Below are positions 10,714 through 22,632 of a stretch of DNA of 64,000 nucleotides, one piece after another. Position numbers and translations under genes: made by a program. Each line of letters starts with the position of its first letter. Positions within the stretch are counted from its first letter, which is position 1. The DNA is from Diphasiastrum complanatum (Eukaryota; Streptophyta; Lycopodiopsida; Lycopodiales; Lycopodiaceae). The notes below the pieces were generated by a model. The model was given only the letters and a program-made list of their open reading frames with translations. It was not told the DNA's origin and ran no database searches. Where the stretch lies: the NCBI GenBank assembly GCA_029204225.1, contig CM055101.1, forward strand, positions 7,180,429 through 7,244,428. Direction: 5' to 3'.

Positions 10714-12170
10714 ATGATCAATAGCACGAAGGATAGTAAATCAAGCACCACATTAACAGTTGTGAAACAAGAGGCAGAACCGAAACCAGTACCAATGGAT
10801 CCAATGGGCCAACCCGTACTTGTTGCTCCCTTGCAAGCAGTGTGGAGAGCACCACGGATGGAAATACCAAAATATGACGGATCATCAAATCTCATCTGAT
10901 TCCTCCATATTTACGAGCAAGCTTGTGAAATCTATGACGAACGGACACCTACGGAAAAGCAGATGTTGTTCCCTATGTCCTTATTGGTAGTGGCTCAAGA
11001 TTGGTTTTTCAACCTGTCAGAGGAGGAAAAATCCACCTGGGAAGCGGTTAAAGCGGCTCTCATAACGCGCTTTAAACCAAAAAAGTTTTTGGAAGACCCA
11101 TTTATCATGCTGAGTAAAGTCAAGATGGGAAAACAAGAAAGGGTACGGGATTATATTGAACGGGTCAAACACCTGCGATCCGAGTGTAGTGCAGCCGTAA
11201 CTCCCGATCATGCGGTGATCATGTGATTCCTAGCCGGACTACCACGAAGCATCAGAAGAGAACTGAAACAACGGGAGCAGTACACAACTCTACAAGAAGC
11301 TATGGAAGATGCCATCAGGGAAGAGGACGAGAGATTGATGATGAATATCCATCCACCCACACCCCTACTCCCTCATTAGCATCGTGATCATCAAACACAT
11401 CCGCTCTATCCACTGAACTACTATTGGAGCAAATGACAAAATTACACAAACAACAGATGGAGCAACTTACGGCGTAGTTTGACCAAAAACTGAAAGCCTT
11501 ACAAGGAGCTGTAACAGTAACACCACATCAACCGAAACCAAACCAGCTACAGTATCCACGACGAGAGAATGTATGGTGTTCAGTGTGCATGCAAAAACAT
11601 ACAACGAACGAGTGTCCAGTCCTAAAGCAAAATTTGAGACTGACACATAGATTTGCCATCTGTGCAATGCAACACCGCACGATACAGCATTTTGTCCGTT
11701 TAACCCCCGGATTGTTCAACAGAAGAGAAGTCCATATCAGACTTCTTATCCATACCATCAAGGGGCATCCAACACGGCACCAACGTACGACACACCAAAT
11801 CAACAACAACGTATGGCCTTACCTGCACCACCAAGGCCAGCCAATCAACAAGTGGCCCATGTAAACCTGACAACAATGGAACCAGAGATTCAAATGCCAC
11901 CTCAACTTGAGTAGCAGCAATGGTGTGGACCAGATGAACCATTTATGGATCCTGTCATAAATGAATATGTTGCAGCCTATGCAGCTCACACTCAGCGTCA
12001 AGGCGAAAGAAACTATGACTGCTTCGGATGAGGCAAAGGACACATAATTGCGGAATGTTCCTACAAGGGACAATATACATCCTTCTGTCAGGAATGTGAT
12101 TATGGACACTGTTTCAAGAATTGTCCATTTAAACCTGGAACCAGTGCACCTCTCAACTTCATTGCGATAC
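10714..12170 (+). pseudogene. G3 gag
   Basis: A retrotransposon gag-type capsid region follows. MEIPKYDGSS, then FFNLSEEEKSTWEAVKAAL and VRDYIERVKHLRSEC are typical of plant Gypsy gag. Zinc-knuckle remnants are CSVCMQKHTTNEC near 11580, a second one with a stop replacing a Cys (CFG-stop-GKGH) near 12020, and CQECDYGHCFKNC near 12090. Stops (e.g. 10897, 11224, 11380) and frameshifts break it. It would have packaged element RNA and is non-functional now. Confidence 0.85.
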
Positions 12171-12193
12171 AACAACTAGCAGTTCCAGCAGGA

Positions 12194-13366
12194 ATGCCAT
12201 CGGAAAGACACCAATTCCACGCTCCTATGTTAGCTGTTACGCAAGGAACACAGGAGAGGAACACAACATGGGAAAGTGAGGAGCACAACATCAGTTTACT
12301 AATCAAACACAAGAGATACGAGGACGAGGCAACAATAGTAGATGGAGGATCAGGTGTCAATTTGATCTCCACTACTTTGTATGAAAAGTGAGGTTTACAA
12401 GGGTTGAAACCAGCAAGATTCGCCATCAAGTTGGTAGATCAATCCTGTGTGAAACCAAAAGGTGTAGTTTCCGATATCCCTGTAAAAATAACAGGCATGT
12501 AGTTTGTGATCACTTTTGTCGTCATGGATATACCTGAATCTCCAACTGCATACCATGTGTTACTGGGAAGACCATGGTTGAGGACTGCGCAAGTAGTACA
12601 CAACTGGGGCACGGGAAAACCCACCTTCGAGAACAGAGATCAAGCTGTAAAGGTTGATCCAACCACATGGGCAGTGAAACCTATTGCACCCAAGGCTGAT
12701 GACGGATCATCTACAATAGATCACACGATTGATCGCCCAAGGCTAGCCAAGGGAGGTCACTATGATTCAGAGACGGATGTCGTGATATGGATGGATGCAT
12801 TAGCAACTATTGACCGTCGGGCATGTCAATATGAATTAGATCCTGAATCCAGTACATCTTTACCCAAGTGTTACACTATGGACACACCAATTACATTTGG
12901 GGTGAATATGATAAACGTAGCATGGCTGTCAGTGAAACCTATTGAGAACCCAGTGGATGATGATTTAGTCCTTTGGCAAAATGCTCTAACTTATAATAAG
13001 GACATTGAGCTGGTCCTACACCACATGGACCCAGATCGTTATAGAATCAAGAAAGTACCAACTCAACCACCACAAAAGTCTGCTATGGCGAAAGTCTCAA
13101 GGATCGATCCACCCAAGGCACCTGCGAATAAGAAGAATCAGTTGAAGCAACGCTACAACCAGGTGATCCGATGGAGTGATCTACTCGAAGAGGCGATAGC
13201 TACAGTGGATGTTGATATTCCCAACCACGAGGCGAATGTCGCGGCAGTCCCGATGAAAGACAACAAGGACGAATCCACCAAATTGACAAAAAAGGACAAA
13301 AAGAAGGTGTTGGATTCCTTAAAGTCAATCAAGATGGACTCAAATACAGTGTCATCTTCTACATAG
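12194..13366 (+). pseudogene. G3 aspartic protease and linker
   Basis: The retropepsin region has the active-site-like motif ATIVDGGSGVNLIS (normally D-S/T-G, so the second position is altered) at about 12330-12370. It is followed after a stop by the flap/C-terminal signature AYHVLLGRPWL near 12550. A long open stretch (12506-13366) then gives an acidic/Lys-rich linker with no recognisable domain. A stop at 12389 separates the two protease halves. Confidence 0.8.
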
Positions 13367-13447
13367 GTGACATAAAATCAAAAAATAACCAGTCAGACTA
13401 AGATCAATATGTTGAAAGAGGAATCTTGATGAGCGCCAGTTCACGAG

Positions 13448-14735
13448 ATGCCGGAGACTTTCAAGAAACATACCTTGGACGAGGTGGTAATTATGATACC
13501 GCAAGCTCAACGAGAACTTGATCAAAGTCAAGCACTAGCGGAACAAGTCTTCGAGGGACCTGCACAAACACAACAGATGAACCTTGCCGAGCCAAGAAAA
13601 GAAGAAAAGATAGTGCATGTGGGAGAGCAGTTAACACCCACACAGCTCAAGAGACTACGATCCTTGTTGGTGGAGTATAAAGACTGTTTTGTCTGGAGTT
13701 ATAGTGATCTTAAGGGCATTCCACCAACGATAGTCCAACACACCATACCCTTGGTGGACGGAGCAGTCCCCAAGGTAAGTCTTTACTACCACTGCAACCC
13801 AAATTACATAGAGCTGATCAAGCAAGAGTTGCAGAAGCTGATGGATGCAAATTTCACCTATGAAATCGAGCACACAGAATGGGTATCGCCAATAGTTATA
13901 GTACCCAAGAAGAACGACAAAATACGAATTTGTGTGAATCTGAAGGCGCTAAATGCAGTCACCAAAAATGATCATTTTTCTTTACCATTTACGAAAAGTG
14001 TCCTCAACAGAGTAGCTGGCGCCGAAGCCTACAGTTTTCTAGATGGCTTCAGCGGCTACAACTAGGTGAAGATATCCTCCCAAGACCAACACAAGACAAC
14101 ATTTGCCACAAAATGGGGGACCTATGCCTATAAAGTGATGCCATTCGAACTTTGCAATGCCCCAAGCACCTTCCAACGAGTCATGCAGGTGGCATTCAAA
14201 GAATATTTGCAAAAGTTTCTAGAAATTTTCTTGGATGATCTATGCGTGCATGGACCAAACTCAGAACACTTATTGAATTTGGAAAAAGTGTTACAGAAAT
14301 GCCGCGACTACCAGATATCCCTGAATCCAGAAAAATGGTCAATTCTGGATGACACATGGCTTGATTCTTGGCCATATAGTGTCAAGACATGGGATCGCTA
14401 CAGATCTATCAAAGATCAGGATCATTGTTGATCTACCACCACCGGGAAACATCCGCGAAGTCTACATCTTTACGGGTCATGCTAACTATTATAGGATCTT
14501 CATTCTTGATTATGCGGAGTTAGCCCAACCAATTTACAAGCTCACAACGGATCCACATTGGAATGATAAAGCCCTAAAGGCTTTCCAAAAGTTTAAGGAT
14601 GCATCGGTTTCAGCACCAATCTTATGCCCACCCAATTGGTCCATTGAGTTTCATGTGCATACGGACGCATCGAAGCATGCAGTTGGAGCAGTCTTAACCC
14701 AGCCAGGTGAACACAAAAAGGATTTTCCAATCTGA
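13448..14735 (+). pseudogene. G3 reverse transcriptase
   Basis: Gypsy RT is seen in order: LKGIPPTIVQHTIPL, EWVSPIVIVPKKN, IRICVNLKALN, SFLDGFSGYN, FATKWGTYAYKVMPF and the catalytic box IFLDDL (YxDD family, Tyr replaced by Leu) near 14230. A stop follows FSGYN at 14063, and a frameshift near 14350-14430 moves the thumb (GHIVSRHGIATD, RIIVDLPPP) into another frame. RNase H begins at HVHTDASKHAVGAVLTQPG near 14655. Confidence 0.9.
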
Positions 14736-15496
14736 TTTGCAAGCCGATAGCTCAGTGATATAGAAATGAATTATTCAACCATAGAGCAGGAAGCACTGGC
14801 AATGATCTATGCGGTTGAGAAATTTCGACACTACCTAATGGCCACACATTTCGTTTTTTATACGGACCATCAACCCTTGCTCTATCTCGTTAACAAAACT
14901 TGCAACACCGGAAGAATCACCAAATGGCTACTGCTGTTGTTGGAGTTTGATTTTCGAATAGTAGTTTGCAAGGGAAAACAACACTACATGGTAGATCATG
15001 TGTCACGAATCAAGGGAAAGGAGATTGCAACCCAACCCGACGATGAGTTGGCCGATGCTGTCTTATTTTACGTGGACACAATACCAGAATGGGCTTCTGA
15101 CATTGTTGAATATCTAATGTAGGGCCAACCAGACAAATCACTACCAAAGGCGGAACAACAAAAATTGATCTTTAAGGCGAGACCTTATTAGCTGATTGTC
15201 GACCAATTGTATTGAAGAGGACCAGATGGGATTCTTCGGCGGTGTATTCTCCCTCATGAGGCCACCCAGATCATTTCGCTTTCACATGAAGGCATGGGTG
15301 GGGGCCATTTTGCATCCGACATTACAGTTCGCAAGATCCTACAATCAGGATGTTGGTGGCCAACGATTCATAAGGATACTGAGGAATACTTGAAAAAGTG
15401 CGATGTGTGCCAAAGGGCGAGAAGACCAACGACATTGAATTATGACCTATTGCACCCGGTCTTAGCCCAAGCACCATTTGAAAAGTGGGGATTGGC
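14736..15496 (+). pseudogene. G3 RNase H and integrase N-terminus, truncated
   Basis: RNase H continues with EMNYSTIEQEALAMIYAVEKFRHYL and FYTDHQPLLYL. It is followed by the connection domain, the HHCC zinc finger of integrase (GGGHFASDITVRKILQSGCWW, CDVCQRARR) and the start of the core (APFEKWGL). Stops lie at about 14734, 14749, 15121 and 15190-15214. At 15497 the sequence changes abruptly to an LTR of another family, which removes the catalytic core. Confidence 0.9.
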
Positions 15497-15701
15497 GTTT
15501 GTTTCGTGATCTCCCGTTTGCTTTCATTCTTTTCGTTTCTTTTCGTAGTTTTCGTTTTGCGCCCCTTTTGCGGTTTGCGGTCCTGGACGATTGTTAACGA
15601 TCCACAAATGATTCGCGAATCATTCGTGCTTCGAGTCAAAGGCATGTTGACTGTCGCGAATCGTTCTTGTTCGACCTTCGTGTTTTGTTTGTGCTGCGAC
15701 A
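15497..15701 (-). repeat. LTR-C fragment (5' end of a Copia LTR)
   Basis: The reverse complement matches the first part of the 27349-28159 LTR: TGTCGCAGCAC at 15701, then the GAATCATTCG region and the GTCCTGGA/CGGTTTGCGG region. Only about 205 bp are present. It separates truncated G3 from the C4 leader. Confidence 0.8.
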
Positions 15702-15949
15702 AAGTTGCAGGAGTTCACATTTGAGTGTCTTTGAATCTTAGGAAGTGGCAAGAATCATTAGATTGAGGATAGATCATATATTGATCAAGATTTCACTATT
15801 CTATGTGTTGATTTTCTAGTTAGAAGTGCTAGAAGAGATTTGAGAGGTTCCATAACTTTGTGATTTCTTCTTGAGTTCATTTGTTGACATTCAAGAGAGT
15901 GCTTTGTGCATTGGAATAGGTTGAAAGAAGAAGATCAGGTCATTGCAAC

Positions 15950-16413
15950 ATGGCTACAAGTGGTGGATTCATGTTGGAAGACAATGATAGGCTTACCTCA
16001 ATCAACTATTCTACTTGGAAGGTGAGTATGGAGTCCTTATTGGAGATGAATGAGTTGATGGAGATTGTTTCAGGTGTGGAGGAGAGACCTCAAGCACCTC
16101 AAGATCAAATGAGGTATGACAAGAGAGCAAAGAAGGCTCTACACATCATTAAGATGAATGTTACCAATGAACTTCTCAAGGAAGTTGGTAAGTGCACATC
16201 ATCTTTGGAGGCTTGGGAAGCTTTGAAGAAGCTTTAAGAATTCAAGTCTACGTCAAGGGTGCTTACTCTTAGGAGGCAAATCTTTCAAAGTTTGCAAAAG
16301 AAGGAAGAGAGTATGCATGTTTCTGTTTTGAGGTTAAAGCATTCAATGATGAGTTAGCATGTATTGATGAAAGCATTAAGGAGGTAGAACTTATTCAAGT
16401 TATACTTAATGGC
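15950..16413 (+). pseudogene. C4 gag (UBN2-like)
   Basis: The ATG at 15950 starts MATSGGFMLEDNDRLTSIN, followed by YSTWKVSMESLLEMNE and KALHIIKMNVTNELLKEVGKC. A stop at about 16237 and a frameshift near 16340 separate it from the rest (SRVLTLRRQIFQSL, IILNGLLD-type segment). The closest relative in the window is C5 gag. It is a capsid protein by family and is inactive here. Confidence 0.85.
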
Positions 16414-17655
16414 TTGTTGGATGATCATGCTAATCTTGTTCAAAGTTTTTCTATTCAAAAGACTTTGCCAAGTATTGTGGATTTGCAAGAGATCTTGGTG
16501 AATGAGGAGTATAGGCTTCAATCAAGAGGAGGTGAATCTACATTGACATCTCATTTTGAATGTTTGAAGAAGCAAAGAGATGAAGATAGCAAGAAAATCA
16601 ACTTTACTACTAATGATGAGGATCTAGGTGGTGGTGATTCTCTTTTGATGTGTTCTTCAAGTCCAATATCAAGTGAAGATGACAAAGATTCATGGTGGAT
16701 TGATAGTGGAGCTAATTCACACATGACTAGTCACAAGGAGTTCTTTACTTCTTTGGTTACTTATGATGGAGCCAAGAAAGCAATTCACATGGCCAATGGT
16801 GGTGAGTGTGTGATTGAAGGTATTGGTTCAATTCCTATTTGTCTCTCTACTAATAGGAAAGCAAGACTTGATGGTGTTCTTTACATTCCTTCACTTTCAA
16901 AGAATTTGCTAAGTGTTGGTCAAATGATAGAGAAAGGATACATGGTAAAGTTTGGTGGTGATGCTTGTTTCATTACAAAGGAAGAAATCTTGGTTTCTAG
17001 GGGCAATAGACAAGGTAGAGTTTTCAAGCTTGATGCTTTTGTTATGGCTAACAAAAAGGATGGAATGGAAAAGGAGATTGGTCTCAACTTTCCAAAGTTC
17101 CCTTTTAGCATCAATAAGATTGGTGGATCTTATGCAAAGTCTAAAAAGCTTCCTTATGCTAGATCTAATATGCTTCTTAGAGATGTTCATATTTGTGCTA
17201 ACTTGTCTAGTCTTGAGGATAATGATGGTGTTTCAATGGTTCTTCATGGCAAGTGCAAGCACGCAGAAGGTAAGGAAAGAGCTAACTTCGTCAATGGAGG
17301 TGAAGGTTCTTCCTTGGAAAAGATTGTTGCTAATGATTTCTTTGATTATATGGAAAAAGATGTTGCTAGGTGCATGCATGAAGGAGGTGGTTCTTCTACA
17401 ATCTTTTGTGATGAGTCCAAGAAATTCATTTTTCCAGCAAGTGGAGTCACATCTCTTCATAAAGAGAGTAGATCAAATGGTTCTATCAAGAGACTTGGTG
17501 AGGGAGATAGTCACAAGTCAAGAAGAAGAGAAGTATGTGAAGAGTTCAAAGTAGGATGTACTTTGAATGATGTCATTGTGAATGATAGTGAGGAAGAGTC
17601 ATTATCATATGAGTCATTACCTTTTACATTGAGTAGAAGTTCTTGTTTGAAATAA
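16414..17655 (+). pseudogene. C4 protease ORF with unusual C-terminal extension
   Basis: This open frame of 413 codons begins with the gag C-terminus (LPSIVDLQEILVNEEYRL). It has the aspartic protease site WWIDSGANSHMTS near 16695 and the conserved LYIPSLSKNLLSVGQM block. No zinc knuckle is visible. After FKLDAFVMANK (about 17050) the usual pre-integrase HxxxH / CxxC region and the integrase are absent. Instead about 200 residues of Ser/Gly/Lys-rich sequence with no recognised domain stay open to 17655. Whether this is captured or scrambled sequence cannot be told here. Confidence 0.7.
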
Positions 17656-17859
17656 GAGAGTACTTCAATCATCCTTATGTTGAAGGTACTAATCATTTTT
17701 TTCATGGCTTCTAATGTCTTTGAGGTTTCTACTTCTTATGATGCAATCATTAAGAGGGAGTCTCATGAAGGAAAGAGCAATGGAAGATTGGTTCTTGGGA
17801 AGATCCAAGGCATGGATCTCACATCTCTTCATCAACTCAAATGATTCTATGATTATGAA

Positions 17860-19110
17860 TTGATCACTCATGATCGAGATGGCAAAAGGTTGGTTGGAGA
17901 AGACTACATGGAAAAAATTGAGAGGCAATTTCTTCAAGGAAAGGGAGATCTCATTGGTGAGCTTATTGAGGTTTGTTATGGACTCAAGAAGGCTGGATTT
18001 ATTAGGTTTGATATTCATCTTCACCTACTCTACTTCATGTTGGATGGAAAGTTTGGAATCTATCTTTTGATTTATGATGGTGACATTGGTGATAGTGTTT
18101 TCACTAACCTTTGTGAAAATTCGAGATCAAGCATTGATGAGGTCTTGTTGGATATAGATCATATGTTTGAGAGGGAGTATTTCCAGAGATTCAGATATGA
18201 AGATATTCATATCTTTGATATCTTAGATGATCAAGAGAAAGGTAAGCAAGTGGAAGTGACTCACTTTGCTTTACTCACATGTTTTAGATATTCTTCTTGT
18301 GTAGATGATGATATGCAAGTAGATGGATGTCTTCATGATTTTACAGCAAGTAATGGATCTGGAAAACAAATTTTTTTCAATGACTTTGTTGGTCAAGTTC
18401 ATGATCAAGAGGTTGATCTCAAAGGGCTTCAACAACACAAAGGAAAGGTGGCAATTTGGAGCTAGTCAAGATGTTATGGATCTATTTTTGCATGAGTCTT
18501 TAAACTCAAATAAGGTCAAAGGAGCATAAAGGAAGTGTTGTTCAAGTTTATTTTACTTTTTCTATCTCATGTTTGAGCTATTTGATGTGGATGTGTGCAA
18601 ATTGTCAAGATATGGACAAACTAGCTACATTGTCTTGCAATATCTTATTGTTGGATTGTAGTAGCATTCTCGGCTGATTTTGCTGATGGAAATGAAGCTA
18701 TTGGAGGTTAATTATGTCACTCATTCATGGCCAAGTCATCAAGTGTTGATGATATCTTGTGGCAAGATGGAGATGGAGGCTCATTCATGGAGTTTTATGG
18801 GTGGAGACATATCAATAAGGGACAAAGTTGGAGGAGACAAGCAAGCAAATGGTAATCACTCACATTTATTGTTTGGTTGCTGTAATTTTCTAGAGAGTTC
18901 AAATTTTGAAACATGGAGGAATCATTTCATTCACATTCTATTTGGTTCTTCATGTTCTAGTTATATTTTGATGTGTAAAATTGATGTAAGAAATAGTGAA
19001 GCATCCAATTTGGACACTATTTTCTATATCAATTATGAAAGATACTTTAGAACCTTAGAAAGGAGATGTATACTTAGGATGGAGATCATTCTAAATTAAG
19101 ATCAAAGTTC
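17860..19110 (+). pseudogene. C4 derived RT / RNase H-like region
   Basis: 17860-18465 is open for 201 codons. CYGLKKAGF followed by LDGKFGIYLLIYDGDI aligns with the Copia YGLKQAP and YVDD region, but the segment between is deleted and YVDD reads YDGD. The following part (VDGCLHDF, SNGSGKQIFFNDF) matches the C7 ORF at 28670-28780. It continues with stops (18466-18690) through FADGNEAIGG-like sequence to about 19110. It is a remnant of a divergent polyprotein and probably not catalytic. Confidence 0.55.
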
Positions 19111-19148
19111 TATTGTCAAAACTATGCCAAAACTAGTTGAAGAGGGAG

Positions 19149-19790
19149 TGTGAGAGGTTTCAACTAGTTTAGTCATATTTTGGTAAATTGTCAATAAGAG
19201 GCCAAAACTCATTTTAGACTTAGAGATAAAATTTTTTAAGTTATATTAGTTTAAAGTACATTCAATAAACACTTTTTGAAAGTGTGGGAAAGTTGGTAGT
19301 TGAGTTTGAGAGAGATTCAAATTTGAACTTTGGGTACATTGAATCTAGACCCAAAAATAGTAGGGTTTACATTTTGGAGGGAAAGCCAAGTGGCCAAATA
19401 GGGTTTGGACACTCTATAAAAGGATGTAACTCATGGAGAGACATATCTTCTCTCTTCTCTCTCTCATTTCATCATTATACATGGTTCTCTTTGGGTTCTA
19501 CTACTCATTGGTATACTCTCTTGATGATATCTTGCAATCTTGTGTGTAGAATGCTCATATTTTGCTATTTTCGGTTCCACACGTGTGAAATATAGTAGGG
19601 TATTGTAATTGTACAAAAAAAACATACTTTATGTTTTGGTTCATGTTTTATCAGTATCCCTTAGAGTTAGCATCTCATGTTGTATGTAGATGCTGATTTT
19701 TCTACATTGGCAGGATTGTTGGTTTGCTCATTATTGTAACCAAAGATCATGGACATGGATTAGATCTTGAATGATCTAAAATCCTTCACA
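19149..19790 (+). repeat. LTR-A, 3' LTR of C4
   Basis: It starts TGTGAGAGGTTTCAAC and ends ATCCTTCACA. It contains a TATA-like CTATAAAAGG near 19415 and CCACACGTGTGAAA near 19576. It is the same family as 22104-22581, 24967-25620, 29689-30337 and 51853-52506. The purine-rich AGTTGAAGAGGGAG immediately upstream is the polypurine tract. Confidence 0.9.
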
Positions 19791-20632
19791 TTATTCCTTT
19801 CAGCCACTCCATTTTGTTGTGGGGTCCTTGATGTTGTATACTCCCTCTTGGTCCCATGGTCATCACAAAAGGCCTTGAACTTGGTAGATATGTACTCACC
19901 ATTGTCACTCCTTAAGCACTTGATCCTTGTGGAAAATTGGTTCTCCCTTGCATTCTTGAACTTGATAGAGAGGTCATACACTTCATCCTTGCTCTTTAGT
20001 AGATAGATCCAACAAAATCTACTAAAATCATCAATGAATGCTACATACATCTTAGCTCCACTATTGTTGATTGTAGTAAATCCATGACCATCCGAATGTA
20101 CAAGTTGAAAAGGCTTTGTAGATCTAGATATAGATCTAGTATAAGGTAGTCTATGCTACTTAGGCAAATCACAAGACTCACAAACATGATTGATGCCACT
20201 TAAGGAACTTGGAAAACCTATCACAACCTTATTTCCAGCCATTACCTCCAATGACTTGGAGTTGAGGTGTCCCATCCTTTTATGCCAAACTTCTTGAATA
20301 GGTATTTGCTCTCTTGCAACACATCCAACTTGGTTAGCAATGACACAAGCATCTAGTTTGAACAACTTCCCTTGTCTTTTGCCTTTTCCAATCAAGACAT
20401 CCTTCCTTTTGATCATACAAGCATCTCCATAAAACTCCACCTTGAGGCCTTTGCTTAGCATTTGACTCACACTAGGCAAATTCTTGGTAATAGATGGAAT
20501 AAACAAGACATCCTCCAAATGAACATTTCTATTTGTAAAAAGAGAAATAGAAACTGTGCCAATCCCTTTGATTGTATATTCACCATCATTGGGCATGTAG
20601 ATCACCCTCTTGTCATCTCCATATGCCAACAA
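19791..20632 (-). pseudogene. C5 pre-integrase region and integrase N-terminal half
   Basis: From 20632 the protease C-terminal part (LFIPSITKNLPSVSQML) leads to the pre-integrase motif VWHKRMGHLNSKSLEVM and CESCDLPK. The integrase core follows with YVAFIDDFSRFCWIYLL, LRSDNGGE-like (one G missing: RSDNGEYIS) and [12 protein letters not shown] stop and a frameshift at about 20050-20156 split it. It ends at the LTR junction. Two of the DDE acidic residues and the Glu region are visible, but the protein is broken. Confidence 0.85.
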
Positions 20633-21591
20633 AGAAGTGAAGTACTTTTGTGAAAGGTCATGTGTGAACTTGCTCCACTATCAATCCACCCAGGATCTAG
20701 ATCTCCGTCATGACCAAGCATACATGAAGGCATCACAAAAGCATCATCATTTGCATCTTGAACATCCAAATCATCCTCATCAAGAGTAAGATTACCTTGT
20801 CTTGTCTCCTTGATCTCTCTTCTTCTTGTAGCACTCGCTTGCAAAGTGTCCTTTGATGCCACAATAGAAGCACTTGAGCTTTGATCTATCCTTCTTTTCG
20901 CCACTTGAAGAATTATTCACTTGATCTTGCTCTTTATACCATTTACTTTTGCTTTTGCCCTTGAATTTGAACTTTGTGAACATAATATCCTCTTGAAGTG
21001 TTGATGTAGATCCACCTCTTGCCTGAAGCCTATATTCTTCATTGATCAAGACCTGTTGAAGATCCATTAAACTTGGAAAAGTCTTTTGAATAGCAATACT
21101 TTGAAAAATGTTAGCATGAGCATCCAACAATCCATTAAGAATCACTTGAACAAGCTCTCCCTCCTTAATGTTCTCATCAATGCAAGCCAACTCATCATTC
21201 AATGCTTTCATCCTCAAAACAAAAATACTTGGACTTTCTTCATTCTTTCGCAAACAAGAAAAGATTTTCCTTCTAGAGTCAGCACTCTAGAAGTATACTT
21301 GGATATATAAAGCTTTTTCAATGAATCCCAAGCATCCTTAGATGAAGTACACTTACCAACCTCCTTGAGAAGCTCATTGGTAACATTCATCTTTATCATA
21401 TGTAGAGCCTTCTTGGCCCTCTTGTCATATCTCACTTGTTGTTGTGTTGCTGGTCTCTCCTCCAAACGTACAACAATATCCAAAACATCATTCATATCAA
21501 GAAGTGATTCTATCCTCACTTTCGACAATGAATAGTTACTTGATGTAAGCCTATCATTGGCTTCCAACATGACTCCAATTGAGGTTGCCAT
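20602..21591 (-). pseudogene. C5 gag and protease start
   Basis: The start ATG at 21591 gives MATSIGVMLEANDRLTSSN, with ALHMIKMNVTNELLKEVGKC. A frameshift near 21230 is followed by VQVILNGLLDAHANIFQS and the CCHC zinc knuckle CFYCGIKGHFASECYKKK near 20870. Then comes the protease site GWIDSGASSHMT near 20680. This is the standard gag-PR order. It is broken by frameshifts at about 21230, 20850 and 20620. Confidence 0.85.
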
Positions 21592-22103
21592 GTAACAATG
21601 ACCCAATCTTCTTTTTCAATCTATTTCAATGCACAAAGCAATCCTTTGAACAACAACAAATGTTTTCAAAAGAAATCACAAAGATTTGAAACTATCTCAA
21701 AATTGTCTTCTAGCACTTCTACCAAGCAAGACAACACATAGAATTATGGAATCTTGATCAGCCTATGATCTATCCTCAATCTAATGACTTTTGACACTCC
21801 CTAATATTGAAACACACTCAAATGAAGTTCAGCAACCTCACTGTCTAGAGATTCAATCAAAAATAGACAAAATCACAAAAAAATGACTATTCCAAATCTA
21901 CATGCAAATGCTGAAAATTTGATAAGCAATCTAATAGCCACCACTAAGGCTCATCCAATGATCCAAAAATCGACCAAATTTAGTATGTGAAATCACAAAT
22001 TGAAATTGATCAAGTTTGTAAACCTATTTAGGGTTTTGATCTACCAAAGATCCAATCTACAAATGCAAAAAACTCGATTTTGGTGTAGAATCCCCTCTAG
22101 GAC
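21592..22103 (-). other. C5 leader
   Basis: Non-coding leader homologous in reverse to 15720-15949 and partly to 25633-26050. The LTR end and primer site are deleted where it meets the LTR at about 22104. Confidence 0.65.
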
Positions 22104-22581
22104 GCTCTAGCCTAAACCAGCAAGATACTGTATTTCATATGTGTGATTCCAAAAATAACAGTTATAGATCATTCTGCACATAGAATTGCATGCAGTCACA
22201 AGTACAGTGTACCAATGGATAGTAGAAACGAAGAGAACCATGTATAAGCAAGAAATGAGATAGAGAAGAGAGAAGATGTGTCTCTCCATGAGTTTCCTCC
22301 TTTTATAATAGGTCCAAACCCTATTTGGCCACTTGGCGTTCCCACCAAAATGCTAACCCTACTATTTTTGGGTCTAGATTCAAAAAGTACCCAACATTCA
22401 AATTTGAATCTACTCAAACTCAACTTCTAAATTTTCCACACTTTCAGAAATTGTTTATTCAAATGACATTTAGACTAATGAACATTGAAAAGTCAATCTC
22501 TAAGTCTTAAAACAAAGTTGGTCTCAATATGCCAAATATGAAAATATAGCAAATATCATCAAACTAGTTGAATCTTTCACA
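22104..22581 (-). repeat. LTR-A, C5 5' LTR lacking its end
   Basis: On the minus strand it starts TGTGAAAGATTCAAC at 22581 and matches LTR-A through the TATA-like region (22300). The last ~170 bp and the primer site are missing. Confidence 0.85.
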
Positions 22582-22632
22582 AGAAGGACTCAAATGAGAA
22601 ATTAGAGTGCATTTACTAGTTTGTTTTTCCTT

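Larger units (their letters stand above)
8565..15496 (+). mobile_element. Gypsy LTR retrotransposon G3, 3'-truncated
   Basis: 5' LTR (8565-9380), primer site, long leader, gag, protease, RT, RNase H and the first part of integrase follow in the standard Gypsy order on the plus strand. It breaks off inside the integrase core after FEKWGL at 15496, where an unrelated LTR fragment begins. Several stops and frameshifts show that it is dead. G2 is a close relative. Confidence 0.9.
15702..19790 (+). mobile_element. Copia-related element C4, 5' LTR lost
   Basis: A leader (15720-15949) matches, in reverse, that of C5 (21607-21830). Then come gag, protease, a long unusual middle region, RT-like remnants and a 3' LTR (19149-19790). 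No integrase is recognisable. The region downstream of protease is largely unlike Copia yet is shared in part with C7 (28640-29460). It is a non-autonomous or highly derived element. Confidence 0.75.
19791..22581 (-). mobile_element. Copia element C5, 3'-truncated
   Basis: On the minus strand it runs truncated 5' LTR-A (22581-22104), leader, gag, zinc knuckle, protease, pre-integrase and the first part of integrase. It is cut at 19790 by the end of the C4 3' LTR. The RT half is absent. With C4 it forms a tail-to-tail pair. Confidence 0.85.

Noticed and set aside
17860-18465. Host gene of unknown function
   Set aside because: CYGLKKAGF followed by a YDGD box lines up with Copia RT, and the segment sits between protease and LTR of an element.
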